Source: Candidatus Krumholzibacteriia bacterium (GTDB taxonomy: Bacteria; Krumholzibacteriota; Krumholzibacteriia; LZORAL124-64-63). Taken from it: 32,692 bases of DNA. Below, piece after piece: positions 1 through 7,413 of this stretch (position 1 is its first letter; each line of letters starts with the position of its first letter). Position numbers and translations under genes: made by a program. The notes beneath the pieces were generated by a model. It saw only the letters and a program-made list of their open reading frames with translations, did not search any database and was not told the origin of the DNA. The DNA lies in NCBI GenBank assembly GCA_030592845.1, contig JAUVII010000014.1, positions 1-32,692 on the forward strand, given 5' to 3'.

Positions 1-67
1 AGTCCAACCGATGATGATCGTTGATCGGCAGATAGAGTCCTGCACTTGAGTGGGTCCGGCGTTTTAC

Positions 68-1054
68 TCAAACGGAATCAAACCCCCACACCGCCAGGTC
101 CAGGGCGCCTGGGACCACCACTCCATCCGGTCCGACGGTGCCGAGGATACTGGCCGGATCGGTGGGATCGATACCACCCCCATGCCCGGAACCCTGCAGA
201 TACCGGGAAAGCTGTTCCGGTTGGGTCATGACCCAGAGCCCGGTTGTCCGGGCGGTAACCACGGCCCCGCGACGGGCCAGGGAATCCGCCAGGGCCTGTC
301 CGCCGGGAGGAACCAGGACATGGCGGGCCAGATCCCGTTCCCGGACTTCGTCCAGCAACGGCAGCACCAAACCGTGGGGTCCACTCCATTCACAGACATA
401 CTTGACGAAATCCGCGCCTTTGCCGCAGAAAGCCGCCGCCACAACCTGATCCCCCTGCCCCACGGCCACCAGACCGGTTGTTCCAGGCATACCGTATAAT
501 TGGGCGGCATCGCCCGGATTCCGGATGGTTCTGTAAGGATGACGGCCGTACAGCGAAGAAACCGCGTCAGCGTCTTTATCGGCGTAGGGACGGCAGGAGA
601 ATCCGGACGGAAAACCGTTGGCCGCGGCAACATTCTGCAAATCCACATGAAATTCCCATCCGGCGGGGCGAAAACCCCGTCCGGTATAGGTTTCCGGTTG
701 ATCCGTCCACAAAACCACCAAAGGGACATTGGCCGAGGACAGACTGGCGATCATTGCGGTCTGAAGATCGCGGCTCAAACCCCTGCCCCGACGATCGGGC
801 CGGGTGACAACGCAGCCAATCCCGGCAACGGGAACCGCGCCGCAACTTGTTTGAAACTGTCGCACCAGGCAGGCCGCGCCGGCAACCACCTTATCATCCT
901 CCAAAATTCCAAATACACCGGCCCGGTTGCCCTGACCCAGAATAAGAGGAAAATCCTCCCAGGAATGGGTTTGCGCACCCGCGGGGCGAATTTCCTGATC
1001 CACCAAGGTCAGGTAATCGTGGAATTGGGCCGGATCCAGGGGACCGATATTCAT
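68..1054 (-). CDS. GNAT-family N-acetyltransferase
   Basis: Predicted cytoplasmic acyl-CoA-dependent acetyltransferase of 328 residues with unknown substrate. The N-terminal half carries the GNAT acetyl-CoA pyrophosphate loop (RRGRGLS, about residues 88-94, after the beta-strand GIGCVVTRPD) followed by the usual helix. The C-terminal half is a second, more divergent domain, so the layout recalls two-domain Eis-like acetyltransferases rather than a minimal 150-residue GNAT. The ATG at 1054 is preferred to an upstream TTG at 1081 because GGAGG lies 4 bases ahead of it (GGAGGCAGT-ATG). It is transcribed divergently from the flagellin gene across a 248-bp gap. A flagellin-modifying role is conceivable from position alone, but nothing in the sequence shows it. 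The fold call is fairly sure; the function is not. Confidence 0.8.
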   Translation of the reverse strand: MNIGPLDPAQFHDYLTLVDQEIRPAGAQTHSWEDFPLILGQGNRAGVFGILEDDKVVAGAACLVRQFQTSCGAVPVAGIGCVVTRPDRRGRGLSRDLQTAMIASLSSANVPLVVLWTDQPETYTGRGFRPAGWEFHVDLQNVAAANGFPSGFSCRPYADKDADAVSSLYGRHPYRTIRNPGDAAQLYGMPGTTGLVAVGQGDQVVAAAFCGKGADFVKYVCEWSGPHGLVLPLLDEVRERDLARHVLVPPGGQALADSLARRGAVVTARTTGLWVMTQPEQLSRYLQGSGHGGGIDPTDPASILGTVGPDGVVVPGALDLAVWGFDSV

Positions 1055-1151
1055 ACTGCCTCCAGCTGGTTTGGTCTTCAATTCCGCACTTTATGCTGAT
1101 TTGATCCCATTTTGCAAGTTGGATCGGGACTTACCAATAATCAAAAAAGGC

Positions 1152-1179
1152 TCAAGTTTGCAATATTATCGGCCGATGA
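1152..1179 (+). promoter_or_regulatory. Sigma28-like (FliA) promoter of the flagellin operon
   Basis: TCAAGTTT at 1152-1159 and GCCGATGA at 1172-1179 closely match the flagellar sigma28 consensus TAAAGTTT / GCCGATAA, with a spacer one base longer than the enterobacterial optimum. A start near 1186 would give a leader of about 117 bases before the flagellin ATG at 1303. Flagellin is a classic sigma28 target, which supports the call. The -10 overlaps a near-perfect palindrome (TTATCGGCCGATGA, 1166-1179). Confidence 0.65.
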
Positions 1180-1198
1180 AGCACAGGACAGGATCAAT

Positions 1199-1228
1199 GG
1201 GCCTGTTCCAGGATGGAATCCCAGGCCC
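1199..1228 (+). promoter_or_regulatory. Leader hairpin 1, candidate CsrA-binding site
   Basis: In the flagellin leader, GGGCCTG (1199-1205) pairs perfectly with CAGGCCC (1222-1228). Nested inside, TTCC (1206-1209) pairs with GGAA (1215-1218) and exposes the loop AGGAT (1210-1214). A loop GGA, here with RGGAUG, is the core of the CsrA consensus RUACARGGAUGU. csrA and fliW lie on the other strand nearby. The structure is seen directly; CsrA binding is inferred. Confidence 0.55.
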
Positions 1229-1232
1229 AAAA

Positions 1233-1252
1233 GTGGAGCGGAGATTCTCCAC
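1233..1252 (+). promoter_or_regulatory. Leader hairpin 2, candidate CsrA-binding site
   Basis: GTGGAG (1233-1238) and CTCCAC (1247-1252) form a perfect 6-bp stem with the 8-base loop CGGAGATT, which again holds GGA. It lies about 50 bases ahead of the flagellin start. The ribosome binding site AAGGAGG (1289-1295) supplies a further GGA. Two sites, one near or over the Shine-Dalgarno, is the arrangement known for CsrA control of hag in Bacillus. Binding here is inferred. Confidence 0.5.
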
Positions 1253-1302
1253 ACCAAATACCGGGCAACCGGGACCCAAACAGTTTTCAAGGAGGAAAGC
1301 TC

Positions 1303-2130
1303 ATGGGAATCCGCATCAACACCAACATCGCTTCCATCAACACCCAGCGTCACCTGCTGAACGCCACCACCGCGTTCGCCAAGTCCATGGAGAAACTCAG
1401 CTCGGGGCTGAGAATCACCAGGGCGGGCGATGACGCGGCCGGTCTGGCCATCAGCGAAAGCCTCAAGGCGGACATCCGTGCCTTGAACCAGGCCAGCCGC
1501 AACGCGTCCGACGGCATCAGTATGCTCCAGACGGCTGAAGGCTCCATGGACGAGGTTTCCAACATCCTGCAAAGGATGAAGGAACTCGCCCAGCAGTCTC
1601 TCAACGGCACTTTGGGTGACACCGAGCGCGGTTACCTGAACGCGGAGTACACCGCCTTGATCGAGGAAATGGATCGTATCGCCGCCACCACGGACTTCAA
1701 CGGAGTCAAGATGCTGGACGGCAGCGGGGGAATTGTCGGGATCCAGGTCGGCATCACCAACCTTCCCCAGGACCGGATCGCCGTCGATTTGAGCCAGTCC
1801 CAAACCGCGACTGATCTCGGAATCGTCAACACCATCGGAACCGTGGCCGATGCACAGCTGGCCATGGGTGAGATCGACGTCGCCATCCAGAATGTCGTGG
1901 CCGCGCGCGGCGCCTGGGGCGCGGTCCAGAACCGTCTGGAATCGACCATCAGGAATATCAGCATGACGGCGGAAAACCTTTCGGCCGCCAACAGTCGGAT
2001 CCGCGACGTGGATGTCGCCTACGAGACATCCAGGATGACGTCCTACCAGATCCTGCAACAGGCCGGAATTTCGATGCTGTCCCAAGCCAATCTGGTTCCC
2101 GGATTGGCGTTGAGTCTGCTGGTCAGTTGA
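1303..2130 (+). CDS. fliC: Flagellin
   Basis: Major filament subunit of 275 residues, exported by the flagellar type III apparatus and polymerised under the FliD cap. The N-terminus MGIRINTNIASINTQRHL and the helical block with SSGLRI, AGDDAAGLAIS, RNASDGISMLQTAEG and LNGTL are textbook D0/D1 flagellin. The C-terminal D1/D0 block (ENLSAANSRIRDVD, then MTSYQILQQAGISMLSQAN) is also typical. It is short because the variable D2/D3 domains are almost absent. The last residues (LVPGLALSLLVS) differ a little from the usual ending. The ATG at 1303 follows AAGGAGG at 1289-1295; an in-frame ATG at 1213 would add residues that no flagellin has. It is the first gene of the filament operon, behind a sigma28-like promoter and a structured leader. 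Confidence 0.97.
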   Translation: MGIRINTNIASINTQRHLLNATTAFAKSMEKLSSGLRITRAGDDAAGLAISESLKADIRALNQASRNASDGISMLQTAEGSMDEVSNILQRMKELAQQSLNGTLGDTERGYLNAEYTALIEEMDRIAATTDFNGVKMLDGSGGIVGIQVGITNLPQDRIAVDLSQSQTATDLGIVNTIGTVADAQLAMGEIDVAIQNVVAARGAWGAVQNRLESTIRNISMTAENLSAANSRIRDVDVAYETSRMTSYQILQQAGISMLSQANLVPGLALSLLVS

Positions 2131-2154
2131 CGGCGGAAAACCATGCCCCCACCC

Positions 2155-2216
2155 CGGGCCGTGCCCTGAAGGCGCGGCCCGAGGGCGGGGAAAACAAGAC
2201 CGGCGCGTCGGCCGGT
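2155..2216 (+). terminator. Hairpins after the flagellin gene
   Basis: Two inverted repeats occupy the 151-bp gap between flagellin and flaG. The first is an 11-bp GC-rich stem with one G-T pair (2155-2165 with 2171-2181, loop CTGAA). The second is ACCGGC/GCCGGT (2199-2204 with 2211-2216) followed by TTTGAA. Neither has a full U-tract. They may act as a partial terminator or an mRNA stabiliser that lets flagellin be made in excess of the downstream genes. The role is inferred. Confidence 0.35.
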
Positions 2217-2281
2217 TTGAACGGAAAGAATCGTTCTGCTGATTGGGAGAAAAGGATTTTTCCCGAGCGGGAGTAAAAATC

Positions 2282-2707
2282 ATGAACACTATTGGAAACA
2301 ATCAAGGCGTTCAGACAATCGGACCACAGGTAAAGTCCCTGGAAACTAAGGACCCGTTGAAACCCGCGGTTGGCCAGCCATCAGATCCGGAAACGGATTC
2401 ACCGGCCAAGGACTCCCTGACCGGAGCGGGGGTTCAGCCTGTCTCTGTCCAGCCCAAAGGCGGACAGCAGTACCTTGACCCCGAGCAGATGTCCGAGTTC
2501 GTGACCAAGGTTGCCGAAGCCATTCGCAAGGCATCCGTGGAACCCCATGTAGTGGGATTCAAGCCGGACCCCGACAGCAGGGGCTATCTCATCGAGATCC
2601 GGAAAGCCGACGGAACGCTGGTGACCAGCTTCACACCGGAAAAAGTCCTCAATCTGCATGGGAATCCTGACGATCTTTCAGGTATGGTCATCGACCTCAA
2701 AACCTGA
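2282..2707 (+). CDS. flaG: FlaG family flagellar protein
   Basis: Small protein of 141 residues. The first 60 or so residues are low-complexity and polar. The C-terminal 80 match the FlaG pattern: a predicted helix (PEQMSEFVTKVAEAIRKA), a strand with VGFKPDPDSRGYLIEIR, then TSFTPEKVLNL and an ending GMVIDLKT. The usual FlaG reads VVKVVD..GEVIRQIP..E, so this copy is divergent. FlaG proteins are linked to filament length control and usually sit between flagellin and fliD, as here. The ATG at 2282 follows GAGCGGGAG; an upstream in-frame start at 2243 is less likely. No catalytic function is expected. Confidence 0.75.
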   Translation: MNTIGNNQGVQTIGPQVKSLETKDPLKPAVGQPSDPETDSPAKDSLTGAGVQPVSVQPKGGQQYLDPEQMSEFVTKVAEAIRKASVEPHVVGFKPDPDSRGYLIEIRKADGTLVTSFTPEKVLNLHGNPDDLSGMVIDLKT

Positions 2708-2763
2708 TTCCAGACGCACTCCGCGTCTGTGAAGAGGGTGGGACGGAACCCTTGGAGTTTAAC

Positions 2764-4083
2764 ATGACCTCGGTCTCATTTACCGGTTTGGCCACCGGAT
2801 TGGATACAGCCAGCATAGTGGCCCAGTTGCTTGAAATCAGACGGCGTCCGGTTTACCGCCTGGAAAACCGCCGGGAAGATTTCCAGAATCAACTGGCGGC
2901 CCTTTCCTCCCTGAAAACAAAATTATTGGCCTTGCAGGAAGCCGCCGCGCGCCTTGACACCCCCGGGGAGTTCAATGCCCTGCGCGCAACCTCAAGCCAT
3001 GACAATATATTGACCGCCATCGCCGGACAGGGAGCCGCGGCGGGCAGATATGATATTACAGTTGAAGCACTGGCCACCGCGCGAAAAGACATTTCCCAGG
3101 GCTACGCTTCGCCTGACGACATCATTGGTCAGGGAACCGTCTGGTTTACCGTGGGAGGCGTCACCACTCCGATGACCCTGGCCGCGGGCACGACCCTGGC
3201 CGAGTTCAAGGACATGGTCAACAACAGCATCGATGGAGTGAGCGCGTCCCTGATCAACGATGGGTCAGGCGGGAATTCCCATTACCTGGTTTTGAGAAGT
3301 GACACCGAAGGGATGGCCGGCGATTTCACGGTGCACACCAACGGGCTGACCGGCGGACAAAATCCCGTTTTCACCAATACACAGGCAGCCGCGGACGCCC
3401 GGCTGATCGTCGACGGCCTGGCCGTGACCGCGGGCAGCAACCATCCCAGCGATGTCATCAGCGGCCTTACCCTGAACCTTCTTCAGGCGGAGCCGGGAAC
3501 CACCATCAGTTTGCAAATCGATCTGGACGGCACCGAAGTCGAAGAATCCATCAAAGCCATGGTGGACGCCTACAACGACCTCTTCGCCTTCATCCAGGAA
3601 CAATCGGCACCCGGAGGCGACCTTCACGGTCACCCCACCCTGCGTTCGGTGGGCAACCGTTTGGAAAATATTTTCCACTCCTCCCTGTCCGGATCATCAG
3701 GACCCATGTCCATGCTGTGGGAAGTGGGCATCAAAACCGGTGAAAACCGCCAGCTTGTCTGGGACCCGGCGAAATTCCAGGAAGCCCTCCAGTCCGATTT
3801 CAGCGGGGTTCGAGATCTCTTCGTGGAAAGAGACGGCAACCTTGGCAAGAGCTACCTGATCTTCACGGCCATCGACGACATGACGGACAGCGTTTCGGGA
3901 TTGTTCAAGATTTCGAACGACGCCCTCAACTCAAAAATTCGCACCACCGACAAGACGATCGAACGCTATGAACGGGGCCTTGAGTCGTACCGGTTGAATC
4001 TGGAGACCAGATTCCGGGCCATGGAGCGGATGGTGGCGCTACTGCAGGCCCAGGGCAGTTATCTCAGTGGCCTCAATTTTTAA
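2764..4083 (+). CDS. fliD: Flagellar hook-associated protein 2 (filament cap)
   Basis: FliD caps the growing filament and promotes flagellin folding at the tip. The 439-residue product begins TSVSFTGLATGLDTASIV, the conserved FliD N-terminus (SGLaSGlDt.siV), and continues with a coiled-coil region. A flagellin-hook IN-type motif follows at about residues 115-195 (VWFTVGGVTTPMTLAAGTTLAEF and onward). The C-terminal FliD domain (MVDAYNDLFAFIQEQSAPGG to the end) closes with the coiled coil ERYERGLESYRLNLETRF and a GSYLSGLNF tail. The ATG at 2764 has GGAG seven bases upstream; an in-frame TTG at 2752 is rejected. It lies 56 bp after flaG and 34-46 bp before fliS. Confidence 0.95.
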   Translation: MTSVSFTGLATGLDTASIVAQLLEIRRRPVYRLENRREDFQNQLAALSSLKTKLLALQEAAARLDTPGEFNALRATSSHDNILTAIAGQGAAAGRYDITVEALATARKDISQGYASPDDIIGQGTVWFTVGGVTTPMTLAAGTTLAEFKDMVNNSIDGVSASLINDGSGGNSHYLVLRSDTEGMAGDFTVHTNGLTGGQNPVFTNTQAAADARLIVDGLAVTAGSNHPSDVISGLTLNLLQAEPGTTISLQIDLDGTEVEESIKAMVDAYNDLFAFIQEQSAPGGDLHGHPTLRSVGNRLENIFHSSLSGSSGPMSMLWEVGIKTGENRQLVWDPAKFQEALQSDFSGVRDLFVERDGNLGKSYLIFTAIDDMTDSVSGLFKISNDALNSKIRTTDKTIERYERGLESYRLNLETRFRAMERMVALLQAQGSYLSGLNF

Positions 4084-4117
4084 CGGCAAACCGGAACCGG
4101 CGGGAGACATCGAACTC

Positions 4118-4537
4118 ATGGAAGGCCAGATGGGAGTGCAGCGTTATTTGGAGGCGGATATCCAGTCGATATCCCGTGAAAAACTCCTGGTACTCCTGTA
4201 CGAAAAAATGGTCTCTGATCTAATGGAAGCCCGTCGGGCCATCCTGGCCGGTGACAGGATTCGCATGGCTGACCGCATCACGCACTCCCAGCAAATCATC
4301 GCGGAATTGCGCAGCGCCCTGGATCATTCCGTGGGTGGGGAGATTTCCGTTAATCTGGAAGCCCTGTACGATTTCCTGTTTCTGGAGCATTTGTGCATTC
4401 TGGTGGACCGGGAAGTCGTCAACATCGACAATTGCCTGGCGGTGCTGAAGCCCCTGCTGACCGCCTGGCGCCAAATTCCTGAAGGCACAGCGGACGAAGC
4501 AGGTCGTCCCCGTGTCGGACATTCGGTATCGGCCTGA
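4118..4537 (+). CDS. fliS: Flagellin export chaperone FliS
   Basis: FliS binds the flagellin C-terminus and prevents early polymerisation before export. The product is all-helical, about 139 residues. It carries the family signature QRYLEADIQSISREKLLVLLYEKM, like Y...I.tASPe.Ll.mLYdg in classical FliS, followed by SQQIIAELRSALDHSVGGEI and a helix with YDFLFLEHLCILVD. The start is uncertain. ATG 4118 follows GGGAG by 11 bases, and ATG 4130, which gives MGVQRYLEADI, follows GAAGG more closely and fits family N-termini as well. A GTG at 4067 inside fliD is unlikely. The C-terminus overlaps nothing; the next ATG is one base after the stop. Confidence 0.88.
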   Translation: MEGQMGVQRYLEADIQSISREKLLVLLYEKMVSDLMEARRAILAGDRIRMADRITHSQQIIAELRSALDHSVGGEISVNLEALYDFLFLEHLCILVDREVVNIDNCLAVLKPLLTAWRQIPEGTADEAGRPRVGHSVSA

Positions 4538-4538
4538 A

Positions 4539-4883
4539 ATGAAACTATTGGAAACAATCCAAACCGCCGGCGAACTGACGATGGAGTTGAACGCCCAATT
4601 GGAGTCCTCCGACCAGGAGACCTGGGAAGACATTCTGGGCAGGCGCGGCGAAGCCATGGACCAGTTGGAAATGGTACACAGAAATTCCTCGGAAAGTGAA
4701 CGGGAGTCCTGCCGGGGGGCACTGAAACAACTCCATCGGGATGATAAATTGCTCCGTCAGAAATCGGACGATATCCTCGGAATGCTGACTCTGGAAATCA
4801 GGGAGCGGTTGGGAAGGTCATCATACGTGGGTCATACTGCGGGTGGGGACACTCTCCAGGCCTGTCTCGACCGGAAAGCCTGA
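4539..4883 (+). CDS. FliT-like flagellar chaperone (putative)
   Basis: Small helical protein of 114 residues that starts one base after the fliS stop, so it is likely translationally coupled. Its placement after fliD-fliS is where fliT, the FliD chaperone, usually lies. Size, high charge and helical content (ETWEDILGRRGEAMDQLEMV, ALKQLHRDDKLLRQKSDDIL) agree with FliT/FlgN-type chaperones. FliT is poorly conserved and no diagnostic motif is visible, so the call rests mostly on context. ATG 4539 is chosen over GTG 4512, which would overlap fliS. The TGA at 4881-4883 directly abuts the csrA stop codon on the other strand, so the two messages must overlap unless each terminates inside its own gene. 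Confidence 0.6.
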   Translation: MKLLETIQTAGELTMELNAQLESSDQETWEDILGRRGEAMDQLEMVHRNSSESERESCRGALKQLHRDDKLLRQKSDDILGMLTLEIRERLGRSSYVGHTAGGDTLQACLDRKA

Positions 4884-5159
4884 TTACCCCCCACTTTTTC
4901 CGTGGCCTTTCTTATGACCGTCCTGTTTGTTGCCGTCCTGAATTTTTTTACGGATCCCATCCAGATCTACTTTCGTGGATTCCGCCGCATTCAGGGTTGA
5001 ACTCTTTATTTCTTCATAGATTTCGTGACGGTGTACCGGAATGGACCTTGGGGCATCGATGCCGATCTGGACCTGGTCACCGCGTATATCGACGATCATG
5101 ATGGAGATATTGTCCCCGATCATGATCTTCTCATTGCGTTTTCGGCTGAGTATGAGCAC
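4884..5159 (-). CDS. csrA: Carbon storage regulator CsrA (RsmA family)
   Basis: RNA-binding translational regulator of 91 residues. It is a canonical CsrA from residue 1: [18 protein letters not shown], then [11 protein letters not shown], and the RNA-binding strand [10 protein letters not shown] with Arg44. The core ends near residue 60; the rest is a charged Gly/Lys/His tail (ending [11 protein letters not shown]) longer than in the 61-residue E. coli protein. In fliW-bearing bacteria CsrA represses flagellin translation and is held off by FliW. The start is GTG, with GGGAGG just upstream. It lies 54 bp after fliW and is the last gene of the flgF-to-csrA operon. Its stop codon touches that of the convergent fliT-like gene. 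Confidence 0.96.
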   Translation of the reverse strand: MLILSRKRNEKIMIGDNISIMIVDIRGDQVQIGIDAPRSIPVHRHEIYEEIKSSTLNAAESTKVDLDGIRKKIQDGNKQDGHKKGHGKSGG

Positions 5160-5213
5160 GGGACCTCCCTGTCCTGTCTCCGGAACGCCACGCGGCGCTT
5201 ACGGGGGGTTGGG

Positions 5214-5807
5214 CTAAACCCCGGCGGGCTCGGGCGTTTCCACCTCGGGTCGGACCTCAGACTGACCGCTTTCGGATGAGGAATCAAGCACTTCCTGAAA
5301 AAGGGCTTGCACCGCATCCTGGCCAACTACTGATACTATATCATTCTCCGCTGACTGGCCATCAACCGCAAGCCCAAATTTCAAGTAATTGATTTCCTGC
5401 TGAACACTCAAGTCAGGGTCATCCAGTACCAGTTGCATTCCTTTGCGGGAATCGACGTTAACCACTAACGGGGCCAACATGTTACCGGTAATCCTGGTTC
5501 CGCCCTGATGAATAGTGCTGATAATCATTACCGCCAGCCATTCACCTTCCTGCCCCTGCAGGAGCTCGTGCGTGGCCGGAGGCAGGGGTATATCGTAGCT
5601 GTCCGCGAAAAACGCAGGCTGGCTCACTGGAAAGCCAAAATCGCCCCTGTCCAGGGATTGGAACCACTTCATGGGGATTTCATCACCCAATTCGAGGATC
5701 AACCAGTTGTGGAGATCCGGCATTCCCACCAGCCCTTCGGGCATATGGATCATGTCCTCCTCGCGGTAGGCGAGTTCTCCGAAGCGAACGGTCTGGAACT
5801 TAGGCAT
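5214..5807 (-). CDS. fliW: Flagellar assembly factor FliW
   Basis: FliW binds CsrA allosterically and also binds flagellin. When secretion draws flagellin away, FliW frees itself to inhibit CsrA, and flagellin translation resumes. The 197-residue product shows the family pattern: VRFGELAYREEDMIHMPEGLVGMPDL at the N-terminus (the F.G.i.f..GlpGF region), WFQSLDRGDFGFPVSQP, AVMIISTIHQGGTRITGNMLAPLVVN (like T.NLlaPivIN), and QLVLDDPDLSVQQEI. A C-terminal acidic tail of about 40 residues (SSSESGQSEVRPEVETPE) is extra compared with the roughly 150-residue classical FliW. The ATG has AAGGAG eight bases upstream. It sits between flgL and csrA, the usual order. Confidence 0.95.
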   Translation of the reverse strand: MPKFQTVRFGELAYREEDMIHMPEGLVGMPDLHNWLILELGDEIPMKWFQSLDRGDFGFPVSQPAFFADSYDIPLPPATHELLQGQEGEWLAVMIISTIHQGGTRITGNMLAPLVVNVDSRKGMQLVLDDPDLSVQQEINYLKFGLAVDGQSAENDIVSVVGQDAVQALFQEVLDSSSESGQSEVRPEVETPEPAGV

Positions 5808-5856
5808 TTCAGGCTCCTTGCTGGTCGGCGCCGTTCTGTCCGGCTCATCCGACGTG

Positions 5857-7398
5857 TTAACGCAGGTATTGCATCAAGTTGTTACCAAACAGTTTGCTGG
5901 TCACCAGCAAACTGGCCTGATAACTGGCTTGGGCCCTGCTCAGGTCTGCGGCCACACGGGCCACATCAACATCACGTTCCAAAGAAAGATTGGTGCGCAG
6001 CCGTCCATCCCGCTGACGCAGGATCCCTTCGGCCCAATCGAGATCATTCTGCCGGCCACCGTTTTTTACCAGCAACCCGGTCAAGGTCCGGCCCAGGGAC
6101 ATCAGTTCGCCAACGGCGCCATGGACAGCATCCTTGTCTCCGGCAATCAGTGCCGTTTGGAGGTCTTCCATGATCCCGAACATCCTGGAGGGGGTTCCTT
6201 CACCGCTTATTCCCAAAGCCGTGGCCGTGCCGGAAGCATCACCATCCCTGATGGTGAAGGCGGCGGAACTCGGTCCAACCACCTGCAGATACCCATCCAG
6301 AAGGGTCAATTCCATGCCGGGCATGACCGTGGCAAACTGGTCCTGTAGATCGCCCAGGGTTACCGCCGCCCCCAGGTTGAGGTTGGTGACTCCCCCTTCC
6401 CACAGGATATCAATTGACCCCAGGGGCAGTTTCCCGGTCAAAGCGGAAATATCACTCAGCAGCGTATCGGAGTCCGGGGCGCTCCGGATATCGGATCCCC
6501 TCAGGGTTCCGCCGTCCGTGGAGGTATTGATGCCCAGGGACCCGGCCGTGGTTCCACCGGAGACTTCCCCAACCTTCAGGGGTCCGGTTCCGTTGATGAC
6601 AAGACCATTTCCGTCGGGCCCGATATCCACCGTGACAGTGCCCTTGGTGCCTGCCTCGATGCGGCTCATCACGTCGCCGATCGTCACCGCGCCCGTCAGG
6701 TCGATCTCGTGTACCAACCCCGATCCGACCGTTATGGAGATCGAGCCGGTGTTCCAGCCTTCCCCCAGGTTCAGGTCCGCCAAAAGGGTTGAATCCAGAA
6801 GATCCGGCCCCAGATTGACAGTCCCCGGCAGGCTGGAAGACTGGCTCCCCATGAAGATGTCGCCGGCAATATTCAGGATCATTGTGGAATTCGGACCAGT
6901 TCGCCCGGTGATGTCCCCGCCATCCCCCACATAGGTGACCGACCCACCGTTGAAAATGAATGGAGCATCTTGAGTGCGCTGTCCGGCAAAAATGTAATGG
7001 CCTTCGATGGAGGTGTTCAGCAACTCCATCATCCTCCCCACCAGGTTTTTCACTTCCTCGGCGGAGTTGGTCATGGTTTCGCTGTTGGCCAGGGACGAGG
7101 ATTCCCTCAGGGCGATGACGCGCACATCGGCGAGAATTTCACTCAGATCCTGCAGAGCTATATCCGTCCCGTCAACCAGGGTCCGGCTGCGGCTGACATT
7201 GGTCAGATAACTTTCATTCCGGGTAATGAGGGCGTTCAGCCGCTGCATGATGCCGACGGCCCGGGGATCATCGGCATAGGAATTCACTCGCTGCATACTG
7301 CCGGCCATCCGCTGCTGCTCCAGCAGGGAGGCAAGGCTGCGATTGAGATCACCCACCATGATCGCCGAAAGATAGCTGTCGGTAATGCGAATGGTCAT
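5857..7398 (-). CDS. flgL: Flagellar hook-associated protein 3 (hook-filament junction)
   Basis: FlgL forms the ring that joins the FlgK ring to the filament. The ends are flagellin-like: MTIRITDSYLSAIMVGDLNRS with SYADDPRAVGIMQRLNALI at the start and LSRAQASYQASLLVTSKLFGNNLMQYLR at the end. It has 513 residues, long for FlgL (often 300-400). The extra length is a central insert with two flagellin-hook IN-like repeats, about residues 207-291 (IDLTGAVTIGDVMSRIE to TTAGSLGI) and 315-398 (LNLGAAVTLGDLQDQF to GTATALGI). A linker with SDIRSAPDSDTLLSDISAL separates them. The gene starts 15 bp after flgK and ends 49 bp before fliW. Confidence 0.94.
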   Translation of the reverse strand: MTIRITDSYLSAIMVGDLNRSLASLLEQQRMAGSMQRVNSYADDPRAVGIMQRLNALITRNESYLTNVSRSRTLVDGTDIALQDLSEILADVRVIALRESSSLANSETMTNSAEEVKNLVGRMMELLNTSIEGHYIFAGQRTQDAPFIFNGGSVTYVGDGGDITGRTGPNSTMILNIAGDIFMGSQSSSLPGTVNLGPDLLDSTLLADLNLGEGWNTGSISITVGSGLVHEIDLTGAVTIGDVMSRIEAGTKGTVTVDIGPDGNGLVINGTGPLKVGEVSGGTTAGSLGINTSTDGGTLRGSDIRSAPDSDTLLSDISALTGKLPLGSIDILWEGGVTNLNLGAAVTLGDLQDQFATVMPGMELTLLDGYLQVVGPSSAAFTIRDGDASGTATALGISGEGTPSRMFGIMEDLQTALIAGDKDAVHGAVGELMSLGRTLTGLLVKNGGRQNDLDWAEGILRQRDGRLRTNLSLERDVDVARVAADLSRAQASYQASLLVTSKLFGNNLMQYLR

Positions 7399-7413
7399 GT
7401 CACGTCCTGCCCT

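Noticed and set aside
1166-1192. Divergent minus-strand sigma28 promoter toward the GNAT gene
   Set aside because: GCCGATAA is exact on the minus strand, but the -35 position reads CCTG rather than TAAA.
1141-2301. Minus-strand open frame (386 codons) opposite flagellin
   Set aside because: Flagellin on the plus strand is certain, and the antisense product is a compositional artefact.
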